Origin: Hirundichthys speculiger | Taxonomy: Eukaryota; Chordata; Actinopteri; Beloniformes; Exocoetidae | Assembly: GCA_018398805.1 (NCBI GenBank) | Contig: JAGFBZ010000258.1 | Span: 1,550,001 to 1,614,000, forward strand | Length of the DNA stretch: 64,000 bases | Direction of reading: 5' to 3' | Part shown: piece by piece, positions 36,201-49,540 of the stretch | Layout of the letters: each line of letters opens with the position of its first letter | Numbering within the stretch: the stretch's first letter is position 1 | Notes under the pieces: model-generated | What the model was told of the DNA's origin: nothing | Databases searched by the model: none | What the model saw: the letters and a program-made list of their open reading frames with translations, nothing else | Translations under genes and position numbers: made by a program

Positions 36201-39200
36201 CACCACACACACAGACACTCGAAATATTACCTGAATTAGATTCACTTCACACACTCTGGTGTAGCTCTCATGCAGTTACTCAGGTGTGTCAGCTGGATTC
36301 TCTATACAGTATTCCTGCAGACTCTTTCCTTGCTTTTCTGTCAGAAATGGAGTCCAACTACACTGATTTTGCTCATATGGGCACAGCAGCAAAATAATAA
36401 AGACTTTTTAACAAATCTGAATATTAAAAGGCAACTCCAACATCCAAATTAGATATATACAGTAAGTGTGACTTTATGAGTTGAATGCATCTACGGCTGA
36501 ACAAATCTGTTTCCAAAAAAAGAAAAACTGAAGAACACCTGGGTGCCTTACGGTCCAGAAAGTGATGTGGATTTGGTGAGGTTTAGTTTTAGCCAATAAA
36601 ATACCCAGATGCTGGTCAAGTAATATAAAACTTGAATCCTGAAGTCCTTCAGGGGTTTTTGAGCATGTAAGAAGCCTGCAGTTGTCAAATGCATATTTAA
36701 GAACTGTGCTCTTAAATGAGAGACGCCTCAAGCTCCTCTTTTTCAAAAGTTAATAAATGAAAAAAGGTTTTAAAGAAATCTTTTCAGCATGCTTTGAATA
36801 AAATATCACAGAGATACAATACAACAGCTCCCAATTCAATCCTGAGTTCACAGCAACTGGTTTTAAGGGGTGGAGTCAGTCACTGAACTTGACCACGCCC
36901 TCTTCTCTGTGAGGCTGTTGCCATTGTTTGGCATTGGTGTTACAGGTTTTCTTACTTTTTCATAGTTTGTCCTTTTAAAAATGCCTGAACTATTCAATTT
37001 GCGGTCCAGGCTGACAAATGTAATGTTTGTCTTTTAGCAAATGATTTCCCAAAGAAAAAATGAAGTAGAGGACATAAAGGAATATTTTCAAATTGTCAGA
37101 AAGATTTGTTGAAAATGTTCTGTTATTAATATTGTTAATATGAAATCTTAATTCGATGATTCACTTTAGTTTTAAACAAATGCAAATCTTAAGGGACAGA
37201 AGTGGGTGAGAACTCCCTGACTTGAGGGAATTGGACTGATGCGCTCTGTGTGGGGCGGGAAACCCCCATAAAAAATTCATAAACAACTTCTGTCCTTAAT
37301 AGCCTCTATTTTTGGACTGTTCTTTGTTATGGACTTGCAGCTTTTAATTTATTTAAGGATTTGAGTATAACCTGAACTCACTGTCGTGTTTTTATGACCT
37401 TCCTCATAGTCAGGGGCATGACCCGGGGGTCTTTCATCCTCCTGCCTCCATCAGGCACGTCACAGACGAAGCTACTCAACCACCAAGTGCTTCTATTTTG
37501 TCTCTTTGTTTCACGCTTCCGCTCATTCTGCCTTCCTCTCTGTGGTCCAGGCTCCACTTGTCCACCAATTATCTTTAGCGAGTTCAGATAAGAGCTGCTC
37601 CATATTCAACAGACAAGAGAAAACCAGAGGAGAGACTCTGAATGTTAAAACCAAGCCAGAGCCACCGTGCCACCTGCAGCTACAGACAAACCCAAACAGT
37701 TGCAGCAAATGCTGCTCCAGCCTCGAGCATTCATTACATCCCATTAGAAGTCAGACTTGCACAGAATAAATATGATGCTAATGATGTGGCTGTCTTGGGA
37801 AGATGGAAGATTGTTTTGAGGAAGGCTCTGAAGGAAATGTATGAGGGTTCAGCTACAGGAAAGGAAGGGTCTTCTAAGTAAATTCAGGGGTCGACAGGTG
37901 ATTTTGTCAGAGCTTCACCCCTGAATGTTTCAAACGCTGAATGACAATGTGAACCAACACACACAGTTGAGGTGTAACTACATGTTCCTTAAAAGGGAAT
38001 TTGTGCTGTGCTAATGAATATTTACACAGGGTTATACATCATACGGACAGGGAGCTTACATTTAAACACCCATAGAGCTACAAAAAGCTAACAACTGCCG
38101 TCAGTCTATCGATAAGAAATATATGTGCCCATACCCATATCCAGCCACTGTTGAATTGTATCAATGTTTTTTTTTCAGGTGGAAAAAAACAACAAAACAA
38201 CAACCTCCTCCATGAGCTATAACATATCAATGTCAAAGTACACAACAACGTTACAATTCATATATTTCTATCTGGGTCCCACCTCCACAACAGGTATGCA
38301 AATATGATTGACTGGTTTGTGCTTATGGGCTGGTTCTGATAGTAATTAGCGCTGAAGCCCGTCGATTAAATGCGTCGACTGAAGTCTGAAAGGTTTAGTC
38401 TGTTTCCCGGTTGCGTCTGTGTCTGCGGATATGGCAAGAAAAGTGGTCAATCTGAGCTATTTTAATCACGTAAAGTGTGACTCACTGATAAAAATAATAG
38501 TTTCTCAACTGCCAATGAGCTTACAGTAATTATAAGGCTAGTCAATTAACTGTCCTCACTTTTCATGGAGATCATGTATCAATCAAGTGCGGTTCTGACA
38601 AGCGTGGCCAGGAAGCTGACCCTAAAGCTGGGGGGAGGGGCTAGTAGCTACAGGAAGCCTACGAGTCTGCGTAGTCTGCGTATAGCAAGAAACAGCTCTG
38701 GACATTTGAAGTCTCTGTATTGTAGGCTACTTGCTTTCATCTGTGGATATTGTTGTATATTTTTCAATGCTCTTTTATTGATTTTTTTTTTTTTTGACCG
38801 TAGAAACATCTTATAAGTCATTACTTGCATTTAACTTTACATAAACCTATAAATCAAAATATGATTCCTTTCTTTATTCAGAAAGGAATAAAACAAATGT
38901 CTATTTAGTAGAAAAGTAAATATTAACATAAACAAGTTTAAGATGTTCCTTGTTATCTCACTGTTATCTAGATGGTCTGGCTAACTAATACACAATATTA
39001 CAAAGCTTTCAAGACACCAGCAAAATGGATAGTACAAAGTACTAGATGCCACCATCCAGTAACTCCGTTTCAGCCTTCCCCAGTGAACCACCGGTTGTTG
39101 TTTCAGGCTGACTAAAAAAGCTACTGAATAACTACAAGATCCTGATGGCTACAAGCTTGATTGCCTTGGTTCTGTTCGGGTTTCCCCAACAAAGAGGAGC

Positions 39201-39988
39201 TATTAGAATCTAATAGTGTGAAAAATATAAGAGACTGTAGAAGGCTAATACTGTAGGACTCTTTTTCCTATTTTGGACATATTACTTTAGTAGACTGCTG
39301 TAAGATTGTAAGAAAAGGTTATATCGGTATGAGGTCTACAAAAGTTGGTGTCTTCATAGAAGTTTCTTTTTTTTGTTTTAGATTCATCTATATTCCCACT
39401 AGTCATTGTTCTAACCAAAGATGAAATAGAATTAACATGTTATGACCCATTTCTAGAATGCAAAAATCTGATCTTCAATTTGCTCATTTGCAACTACAAA
39501 AATTCCCCACAGGTCATTATTTTTAATTGTTTATTTTTCAAACATTTCCCCGATCAATCACATTTGGCTCATCCCCAACGAGGGAAACCCCAGAACTACA
39601 AAAATGGTATCCACTGGATGGCAGCACAGTCGAAACTGGTTGTTGCTGCTCACTGCTTGATTTTGTAAACCTCCAGTTTTGAAATTCCCGCTGATTCAGA
39701 GGATGCTGATTTAACCCAAGGGCAAGGAAAAAATGGGGAAAAATGTCAATATGCTGAATCTCACATGTAATTCCAGGCTATATTCCCGTCAATTCTGCAA
39801 GGAACAGATCAACACTGACAGCAACACCAGTGATGATCCTATAAATATAACTGGAATAACTGGAGAAAGCCATAGCAAAGAAAAGTGCGTATCTGAAAAG
39901 CCCGAAAGAATAGTTTTGCGCCCTTACACGTCATATTTCACGGTAGTCTGGTTGCCCTCATTGTTTACAGTGTCTGGCTACGCCCCAT
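33213..39988. other. Long non-coding stretch, presumed intron; no gene seen
   Basis: Contains the duplicated 23-mer at 34810-34857. 37640-37760 is somewhat GC-richer but both strands show only short frames. Nothing else stands out. Confidence 0.4.
34810..34857 (+). repeat. Tandem duplication of a 23-bp AT-rich unit
   Basis: TATTTATTTTATGCTCAATT plus AAA occurs twice head to tail without mismatch, so the duplication is recent or under repeated slippage. Confidence 0.9.
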
Positions 39989-40290
39989 GGTGTGCTCACA
40001 CTTGAGTTGCACTTTTGGTTTGGGCATAAGGAGAAAATTAACTTTCTTTGGTTTGGTCAAAATCCCTGTTTTGTTTGGGTTCATAATGGCTTTTCAAAAT
40101 CAGATGGACCAAAAGGCACAACCTGATGTGACTGATGGTTTGGAAGCAGACATAGACTCAGCTCTCCAAGGGGCCTTTGTTTGGTGTTCACAACGGTTTA
40201 GATGGCAACGGTCACACATGCTCAGCTGAACCGCACCATTAGGTCAACTGCACCTGAGTTGAATGAAAAATGCAAAGTGTGAATGCACCC
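39989..40290. mobile_element. Putative miniature inverted-repeat element, about 300 bp
   Basis: The left end GGTGTGCTCACACTT, followed by TTGCACTTTT, mirrors the right end, whose reverse complement is GGTGCATTCACACTT followed by TGCATTTTT. TTAA directly follows the right end but not the left. Ends of the GTGCATTCACAC type are common in fish miniature elements; superfamily not assigned. Confidence 0.4.
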
Positions 40291-43282
40291 TTAATACAAC
40301 TTACTCTGACTCACAATAGTCAAGATGAATCAGCTAATGTGGTTTATCTCATTCAGTTTCACATGATCAACTACTTATTAAATGAAGGGGTTTAGTTTAG
40401 CCTCTTAGTGTTGACCAAACATCATTCAATGTGCTCCTGATGATCAACAGAAGGTGTTTTCACATCTGAGTTCGATCAATCTGGTCTAGGATCATTTGAT
40501 AAGTGTGTAAATTTGTAGCATTTTCTTATAATTTGGTTTCTTTTAACACACAAGATCGATGCATAACTAAAAATTTCACTTCAGAACACACAATAACACC
40601 CTCACTGCTTACTGGTATATAAATATATCATTCATGAACAAAAAATGTAGGAACAGGAAGAAGCTCCGCTGTTCTAAAATATACTGGTATACTGCTTGTT
40701 TTATCACATGGTGAACCTACTCAGATTGGTTGTCATCCTGGTGATCCTTTCTCTCTCCAAATAATTCAGCCAGAAAATGAGGAATGACTATGGTCCGAGA
40801 GCATCCGATCATGTGATTCAAAGTTCTTGGTCCTGTTTTGTAGATTGTCTCACCAGGAGGATGATTCCAGATTTTGGCAGATATCTGATACAGATTGATA
40901 CAACTTCGAGTTGTTTTGGTTTGCACACCACTATATTTATACTGAAAGAAATGAACCACCTGAAGCAGGAAAGCAGCCTTGAGTTCATTTTAAACCGTGT
41001 TTGATAGAAACAAAGTGGGCTGACAGCAGGGAAGACTGACCTGTAGATATAAAAGTACCCTGATGTGGACTATTGGCATTCCAACTTATCCTTAAAGTTT
41101 TAAGTGGAACTGATATTCCACAGAAAAACAGAAACAAATAAAAAAAACGAATTATTTTTTAATTTAAGGCCACATTTTTTAGACATAAGAATGCTGATAA
41201 ACTGATAAAAGAATGTCTAGGAATGATGTATGAATAAGGTTTTAGGCTATTTTAGGCTCTCTCTAGCACATAAAGTCTGAAACATGATTAAAAAGGACAT
41301 TTTAAAGCAGTCTATTTAATTATAGATAAAAAAAAAGAAGCCTAAAGACATGTCTGTTGTATCTCCTCAAATAACTCACTCAAATAAATGTGAAGTTGCT
41401 TATCAGGACAAAGCAAGTCATGTTCAACTTCAATCAAGTCAAAGAATCTTCCGAAGAAAGTGTTTCATAATCAATTCCAACTGAAATCCAACTACCCTTC
41501 AAAACTTTGTTAAAACTGTGGTCTTTACAGTCTGAGTCCTCTGAGGCACATTACACTGAATTCTGTGAAATTATTACTGCGCTTCATTGGAACAAAGACT
41601 GATGGAAATAAACTGATATGGACAGTTTGTACGGTGCCTTTGCAGCACAAACAGTGAACTTTTCTTTACTTGACCTCTGTTGGTTACAAGATGTTGGAAA
41701 ACAGATAAAGTCTGTCACTCAGTATCCCCAGGATTTACACAGCTTCTGGGCGATTCTGGCGTCCCTCAGGCAGCATCGCGGTTGGTAAAAGGTGCAGATG
41801 GTGGTGTTCATCTCCCACCACTGACCTGCAAATAACCCCCATGTTTTCATGAACTGTACCCACTGTGAGGGCTCACAACCAAAAGCAGACTCAAAAAGTG
41901 AAAGTCCAGAAACCACAGCTCATACAAACCCCATACAAAAGTTAAGCGTTCAGCTGAGTTAACAAGGTAGGAAGGTGGAAGGCGAGTACAGAGTTCATAC
42001 TAAATAACGAGCAGCCTGACGGGGCAGACAAAAAGACAAAGGAAAAGACACAAAAAATAGAACACTGCAGAAAGGTTCACATAACTTGAGTGTATCTATT
42101 GATATGATTAATATATTACTGGAACCACATTTGAAAAGAACAGCTGAAAGGCTGAATGGAGGGTAGAAATGACTAATGATGTCTGGATGGACCATCATAA
42201 CCTGCTAACCTCCAACCAGTATAACTCATGTATAAACTATACCATCACGAACTGTGAATCAAATTTACTTGGTTCTTGACTCATTATTAGGTAAGGGTCA
42301 AAAAGAAGAAAACGTGTTATGCATATTCCAGTAGTGCCACACAGCAAGGGTCTTATGGGTTGACTGAAAAGTATTAAAATGCTCATTATGGATAACAGCA
42401 ATCTCATAAAAATTAGGACACCCTTAGAGGACAGATAAATGCTGGAGCTAATGTCCTGTCTGTCAATGTACAGGAAAATGGTCATGTCTATGTAAAGTTT
42501 TTATAGGTTCTGTAGGTTCCATATAGTATATTCTTTCAATTTCCACCAACTTTGACAAACTCTGTCCAGATAGTTTTTATTTTACCTTCCTGAAAACACA
42601 ACTTCAAGGACCAGCATCAATTATCATTAAACACAGCTGTCCAGATGTTATCTTTACAAATGCACAAAGTACGGCTGCCTGCCTCTACTTGAGCAATAAT
42701 GCAGACAGACCTGCTTCAGCAAACTTTAATTTGCCACCGGACGAAGCTCAGTGGCAGCTTCCTGCTTCTGTCAGTGAGCTCTACAAGGTGAACCCTGGCT
42801 ATCGTTTTATCAGACAGTGACAGAGCCCTCTGATTGGTTGGGCTCTTTCAGGACAGCTGCATCACAGTTAGAACTGGAAACTGAAGTGAAGTACTCGAAC
42901 CTTTGGAACGTCTTCACTGACTGAACGGTAAACTTGTCCTTTAACATGAAGCAGAAAGACAAAAATGGATTCCAACTGAAGAGATTGAGAAGATGTTGCT
43001 CCATCCGTCCTGACACAAATGTCTCTCTGCTGCTCAGCTCAAGTGGAAAATCTATATTTATGTGAACAGAGGACACTCAGAGGGCAGTGACAATCAGATG
43101 GCCTGAGGCCAGGTGACTGGCTTGACGCTCTGCCAGCCCAGCCAATCAGAGGGTTTGATTTAGTCATTTAATACAATGACTGGCCTGATCGGTCTCAATA
43201 GATGTCTGGTCTGTTGGGGGTTGTGATGCAGCAGAGTTGCCTCATATCTCATTGCCTAGTTCTCTCACCTCCGACTCCTTAC
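40291..43282. other. Non-coding, presumed intron; no gene seen
   Basis: Anonymous AT-rich sequence. A minus-strand frame at 41719-41916 (WGLFAGQWWEM...) was examined and not accepted as an exon. Confidence 0.4.
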
Positions 43283-43330
43283 GTTTCAGTTCCTCCCACC
43301 AGATGTACATCTGGCAGGAGGAACTGAGAC
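43283..43330. repeat. 48-bp near-perfect palindrome without spacer
   Basis: The two 24-bp arms meet at AGATGT|ACATCT (centre 43306/43307). They match at 21 of 24 positions, reading GTTTCAGTTCCTCC..CCAGATGT against its reverse complement. There is no loop, so as DNA it can form a cruciform and as RNA a tight hairpin. Confidence 0.88.
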
Positions 43331-43565
43331 CCAAGCAGCAGAGGAATCAAATGCATGCCCAAATTATGTATTTACTTCTAGTTTAATTTACATGTAAAGA
43401 TCAACATGCCCCACCCCTTTTAGACATCAGGAATGCCTTAAAGACTGATGGAAGTTCTTTATACAGTCACTTTTATTGAGCATCTGTTACCGTCAGATGT
43501 GTTCCACCTGGATGCCGGTTTTATTGCATAATTCACTTCCGATGTTAAAGATGTGACCTCCTGGC

Positions 43566-43850
43566 TAGAGATGCGCGGTTGAACCGCGCACCCGCGGGCG
43601 GAGCGGATAATCCGCATATCGGGCGGATGACTCGTCAAAAAATAATACTTTAATTAAATTCGGGCGGGTTGCGGTTGAAGCACTCAAATAATAATAATAA
43701 GGAAAAATATTTTACATATTATTAAAAAGGATGGCAGGTCGGTTCGGTTTTGAAAACTGGTGAAAAAACGTTCCTGCAAATGGATAGCGGGCGGATAGAG
43801 ATTTTAAGAAGCAGTTGCGGGTTAAAATATACGTCATCCGCGCATCTCTA
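43566..43850. mobile_element. hAT-type miniature element, 285 bp, with perfect 8-bp target duplication
   Basis: Seen: the terminal inverted repeats TAGAGATGCGCGG / CCGCGCATCTCTA are 13 bp and exact. The octamer CTCCTGGC flanks both sides (43558-43565 and 43851-43858). The interior is rich in CpG and GCGGGCGGAT/GGGCGG-type motifs, unlike the AT-rich flanks. Known: 8-bp duplications and short TAGxGxTG ends define hAT elements. It encodes no transposase, so it was moved in trans. Confidence 0.9.
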
Positions 43851-43858
43851 CTCCTGGC

Positions 43859-46800
43859 ACCAGAACAAAGTGATAAGTAGGATCAAAGGGTTTCTATACC
43901 TTCAGATCTGTCTTTGTAACCTGCGTATATATGATCAGAGGAGCTGAATTTGTTTGTTGGGTTGTTTTGATTGGTCTGTTTTTATAGATCTTGGACAGAA
44001 TGATTAAAGACAAGAGGAACCTTAAAACTTTGGTGATTAAAAGGGGAAAAAAAATCTTTAATAGAAGATACTCATGATGAATTTAGATTTTTTTCATTTA
44101 GACGAGGCTTGATCGAAAACGCTGGCCAACCTGGGACATCTGGGAGGAGATGAAGCTGATCTTGGGCCAAAGTAACATATTGTACTATCGCATATTAACG
44201 ATTACAAGGTCCCAGGGTTGAACATTCAGAGCGGCTAGTTTTCTTTGCTTGATTGATTCAAATCACAACAAGTCATCAAGTTAGGTTAAGTACGTCTTTT
44301 TTCTCCACTTGCCTTCTCAGCACTGTGTAATTACAACAGCTAACGTCAGCTAACGTTTGGGCTGATTGACGTTTCTAGACTTCTCAGTGCAACTTATCGG
44401 AGGGAATGACATTTCAACTTCAGACATCCAACTAAGCAGACAATTAGCCAATGGCACAACTCAATGTGTCTTTCAGCACAATTGAAGTACAGGTTGGAAA
44501 TTTTTTTTGGCTATTTACAATTTCTCTAAGCTCTGAACGAATTCTATCGTTCATAAGAGTCTACTACAGAGAGAAGGAGCTTCATAAGAACGATAGCTTC
44601 TGGCTGTGTGTCATATCACTGGCCCCGCCAATGGGAAACAGTGATATAGCTCATTTAGTGCTAATATATATGGCCACCGTGTTTCATTCTTCTGTCTTGT
44701 TTTTGTTCCCATAATATATTGAAAGAAATGTGTATTTGGTTGTGAGAGCACAACAAACACCTGGAGGGCTGTTCCATTCTGTCTCAAACAGAGATGTCGG
44801 CGGTCGGTTAATGACTTTCACACTCTGGAGCCAGTCCTGGCTCAAACATGCATGGCTGGATTTCCTGGTCTTGTTATTGTTGAAACTATAATAACTCTTA
44901 CCAAGTTATGAACTTATAAGGACCTTGTAGTAAAGGGAGTTGTGCACATTTGTGAGGCACCTCCGCCCCTCAAGGGAAAGCTGACAGAAATTCAACCAGT
45001 CAGAAAGTAAGAAGACACTTAAGACAGCATCATCTAATTTTTAAAGACGTTGTGTTACTTATAATAATGACCATCTGATGTCTACGGTGAGTGTTGGATC
45101 AAGTTTTGCATCTCAAAAGGGAGCGAAAGCAAACTGAACCCATACTGAACCTCAACTCTCTAAGGATTCTTCATGTTAGTTTTGTAACTGGAACTGGAAG
45201 TGCTTTCAAAATGCAGGTTAAACAAGTTATTGTCTTTAAAGGTCTCGTTAAATGGCAGTCGAATAACAAAATTACTCCAAGCTGGAAGACGCAGAGGGAA
45301 GTTTGTGATGCCCAGAGCACCAGTTTGGGCTAACCATTATGTTTAAAGCCGTTTGGGGGCGCAGAGCAGATGACTCGGCTGTGACTCCGTAGCTGCCCGG
45401 ACACCCATTATCTCTGGTGGACAGCTGTCCAACAATTCCTTGCTTTCACATAAGAGTACAATTACTGCTCCATCATTTTTCTCCGAAGCAGTTGCCATGG
45501 TCGCACCGAGCAGTGAGGCTGTTGGAATCAGGTGAAGGCAGCAGCCACCGTCGCATCTCCACCTGACAGTTATGGAACAGAGCAGACACAGATGATAACA
45601 CCTCCGTCTGTCTCAGCAGAGTGAATCTCATTAGCCAGATGAGTATTTATATAATATATTTATTCTGCCTTCCTCTCCGTTTTCACCCTTATTTCTCCAT
45701 CTGTTTTGTTAATATGCCCATTCTCCCCTCTACGCTCCCTGCCATGTTCTCCTCTTCCCTTCTTCCTCTCCTCCGGGTCATTTCTCTTCTCTCTTCCTCC
45801 CCCACCATCTGTTTCTCTCCATCTCCTCCATCACGCTCTGCTCCTCGCCAACAGCTTGTGCTCGGCTGACCCAGCATCAGCCCTGCTGTGCTTCAGCATC
45901 CTGTTGACCCAGCGGTAACTCTGCATTGTAGCGCTCTGAGCGGGCTCCACATCAGTGGAGTTTGTCACACACTGCACAGAGTGGGTCTGTCGGGCTCCAA
46001 CAGCACGCTGAATACATATCCATGGAGGTCCAGCAGTGTGGCTAATGATGTGCAACTTACCCCGAAGGGCGCCCTTTAACAGGCTCCAATAACCTCTGTT
46101 TCTATGAAATTCCATTTGTTCCCTTAAATAAAGTACTCAACTACTTTTTAGACACACGTAAGGTCAGAAAAGTCTGAAAAATCTTTAATGCCACCCAACT
46201 TCACATTTTACCGCATTTGTTGTCGAGAAAATGTGTCAACTTTAAAAAATAATGGCCACGTCTCCTTTGCCACAACTTGCTACAGCTGCAAGTGCATGCA
46301 TTCACATTTATAAGAGCCGAGGAAAAGAGCGGCTACAGTGAGAGGATAATTAGGCTAACAAGCAGCAATGAAGCCAGTCTGGCTGAGTCTAAACAAAATG
46401 TTCAGGAAAAGTTTTAGTCAGAGCTCTACTCGAGACTGTTTTCTTAATCCCCCTCCTCCCTGGTACCAGTGGAATTTCTGACCATCACCACTCACTCGTG
46501 CACATTCTGACCATTCACACTTCTATTGATTTTCTGCCTTTCCCTGCCTAACATTTAATGTTGTTAAACATGTTTTCAACACAGATTTTTTTTTTTCATT
46601 TTCACAATTTCCTGCTACAAAATGCAGCAGTGATACAGAAAGACCACAGAACTGTCCACATTTAAATAAACACCCAAGCAAAAATATCATTCGTGATATA
46701 AATGACACGCAGGTAAGCAGCAACAGGGAAAGGGTTGAATGGTGCATCTGGTAAACATGCAGTTCATACAGTTACTCAGTTAACACTTGGCAGCACCCTA

Positions 46801-47704
46801 CTGGTTTTTTAGGATGCTGGCTGTGGACAGACAACGAACCAAACAGGGAAATAAGAGCCAGACTAGCAACAGAAAAGAATATCCAAAACGGAGCGCAGCG
46901 GAGCAAGAACGCCACAGAATGACTGTTGTCAGTATGACAGTAAAAACTGTTGATTCAAGTTGATAAAAAGCAGTTATTACAGTGAATTAGTCATCGTATA
47001 AAGCCCACCCCTGCCAGACTCACTTCAATGAGATAATTACTTGCAAAGTGAAGTCCTGAAGAGGAGAAAATCAAAAATTACTTTTGAGGGAAGAAGCTGT
47101 TTTGTTCACCCATTTTAAAGTTTGTTATACTCACTGAAATAGAAGAAAAATCTTTGGGTTTTTCTGATGATATGATCACTGTCTAAATGTTTCTAAACAT
47201 ATATGCCACTTAGGCTTAAACCTTCTTCAGGTCACCTCTGTAGTATCTGAAAAAGCCAAAGGCTCATGGGTAATGATGGTTGTCACATTTAATTCTTGTG
47301 TCTAACAATTAAACTCTATAGGTATGCTGGTATAAGTGTCAGTCTGGTTTGTGTGTGTGTTATCACAGTTACCAAAAAAAAAAAAAGAGTCTTTATTAAC
47401 ATTGTTAAAATTTTTGCCCCTTTTAGGTTGTTAATAAGATTCACATTAACTTAAGCCAACAGGTTGGCAATTTGAATATGAATTATTTTGGCCTTGAGTT
47501 ACAATAATGATGCTGGTTGATGAGCGGAGCCAAGCTGGCAAATCCAAGTTGCCACGACAACAAGTAAAACAAGACATGAAGATGGAATGTGATGAGAGAA
47601 TGAAACTGGTAATTATTCGAATTCCTGTCGGCCAATCACAAGGTGAGTTTGGAGCCAATTACAGCGATCAAATGTTGACAGACAGAAAGACAGACAGACC
47701 AAAT
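43859..47704. other. Non-coding with a strongly pyrimidine-rich tract; no gene seen
   Basis: About 45660-45850 is C/T-rich on the plus strand. 44337-44356 has a 10-bp repeat (AGCTAACGTC/AGCTAACGTT). GTTCTTATGAAGCTCC-type arms near 44545-44606 form a weak inverted repeat (CTATCGTTC/GAACGATAG). No recognisable protein. Confidence 0.4.
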
Positions 47705-47800
47705 AATTTATGGTTCCTTATATTCTAATGAAGTCTATGCAAACAGGCTTGGTAGTCATAAATTATCCACTTCAAACAAAAATGCAGCAGAGACCCAGAA
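47705..47800 (+). repeat. Dispersed repeat, copy B
   Basis: Colinear with 9722-9815: TTTATGG.TCCTT, TAATGAAGTCTATGCAAACA, ATAAATTATCCACTTCAAAC and GCAGCAGAGAC. Same strand as copy A. Confidence 0.5.
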
Positions 47801-47848
47801 ACAGCTAAAAGAGAAGATTAATTAGACTGGTACAGAGGATGACACGCA

Positions 47849-47856
<8 letters not shown>

Positions 47857-47882
<26 letters not shown>

Positions 47883-47891
47883 GAGAGAGAG
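47857..47891 (+). repeat. (CA)n followed by (GA)n
   Basis: About 13 CA units pass into a short GA repeat. Confidence 0.93.
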
Positions 47892-48559
47892 AAGCAGGAA
47901 AAATTAATCTAGTAATTAAACTTTTGTTTGATTTTCATTTAGCTACTCAGATTCTGCACTCGGGTGTCCTCCAAATGCAAAGACGAGTCCAAGACCCAGC
48001 GTCTGAGGGTCCATCATCTGCTCTGAATGTGGGCTAACGTGATGGCTGGAGGACGTGGAAGCAGTCTTTCTGAACGTTCTGGAAGGGCAATGAAGAGCTC
48101 GAACGCTGTACCGCAGCTGAAGTGTAACACACTCACTAATCAAAACATCGCTCGAACCCGTGCACTGACCTACATTCAGCCTGGATGACGGGAAGATGTC
48201 ATCGCTGCTGTACAATTAAAAGAGCGAGTGCGATTTAATCCACTTACACAGTTAATCCTCCTTTGTGCGAGCAGCCTTTAGGCTAACGATCGGGCTCATT
48301 ATGAGGATGTCAGCGTTCAGCTGAAGTGCTGTCCGAAGGCGTGTGTGTAGCTTCAGGCTGAACCCGTTCTGTCATTAATAACACACATCTGAACATGTTA
48401 ACTGAGGTCACGCAGCCACGACACAAAAGGACCCACTAAATACAGTTCATTACCATCTATTGTCTTTGGAAAAAATACAGATCAGTGACTATTTAAAGAG
48501 GACAAAGCACCATAAGACTCTGATAGCTGAGACGTTCATGCAGAATTAACAGATGTAGT

Positions 48560-49540
48560 TTCATGTTTGTACAGACATATTTTACCAGAAATAGAAACTT
48601 TGAAACTGAGGTTGTTGACTTTTGCTTCAGGATTAAACTGTCTAGCCATGGATGCCGCATTCACTTTGGCATCAAGAACAACAGTGAGGAACCTGGGAGT
48701 TATTTTTCGTAAGGATTTTTTCTTTAATTCGCACATAGAAGATGTTTTAGTACTGTCAGAGTGATGGAGAAAAACCAGTCCGTGCACTTGTTATTTTAAG
48801 ATTGGACTGCTGCAATTCCTTATTTCTTGGAAAAGGCTCCGGCTGATCCAGCAGCGATGCAGCGAGAGGTCTGATGAGGATTAGCAGGAGAGATCATATT
48901 TTTCCTATCTGATTTTGTCTTCATTGGCTTCCTGCTAAACCCAGGATAAAATTTTAAATTCTTGTCCTCACATATAAACCCCTTAGGGGTTTAGGTCCTC
49001 CTTATCTTGAAGACATCATAGTTAAATATTATACCAACAGAGCACTTGGCTCTCAGACTGCAGATTTATTTGTGGTTCCAACAGTAGGATGGGAGGCATC
49101 GTCTCCAGTTATCAGGTCCCTTCTCTTGTGGAACTGGCTCCCAATTTGAGTTCAGGATGTAGGGACCAGCTCTACCTTTAGGATTAAGTTTGAACCTTTC
49201 TTCCTGCTAGTTGTTACAGTTAGACTTCTTAGTCAGCCTTTTAATTTCTGTTGGACGTTTCTTTCTGTTAACAGAGAGCTGTTCCTCTCCACTGGCACCT
49301 CATGATCAGGATATAGATAAGGATGGATGGATTTAACTGAATTATAATTGGACAGTATTTGGAATGTATTTAATTGGACTCCATTGAATCTGTTTTTTTT
49401 CTGTGTAAAGTTCCTTAGAATTTTTTGTTAATTGATGTTTTCAAACAAACTGAATACTGAATTGGAATATAATTAGTTTCATAACTGGACTGACCTGGAC
49501 GTTTGCTGTGAATCGGTGCAATACAAATAAAATAAAATGA
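48560..49540 (+). pseudogene. L2/Maui-like LINE, 3' portion of ORF2 plus 3' tail
   Basis: Seen: the frame near 48567-48764 contains VRNLGVIFRKD..FNSHI, the typical C-terminal LINE ORF2 block (usual form RNLGVI.D..L.F.SHI). Further homologous pieces follow in other frames: remains of the SRLDYCN-type segment, then a WLPA..-type region. The end TGAATCGGTGCAATACAAAT, then AAAATAAAATGAA, is the LINE tail. Many stops and shifts. The endonuclease and the catalytic RT domain are absent, so this is a 5'-truncated dead copy, as target-primed insertion often leaves. Confidence 0.68.

Noticed and set aside
41719..41916. Minus-strand frame with WGLFAGQWWEM, checked as a possible trhde exon
   Set aside because: It does not match any M1 peptidase segment; trhde exons before the catalytic one should encode LIEFYEDYF-like text, which is absent.
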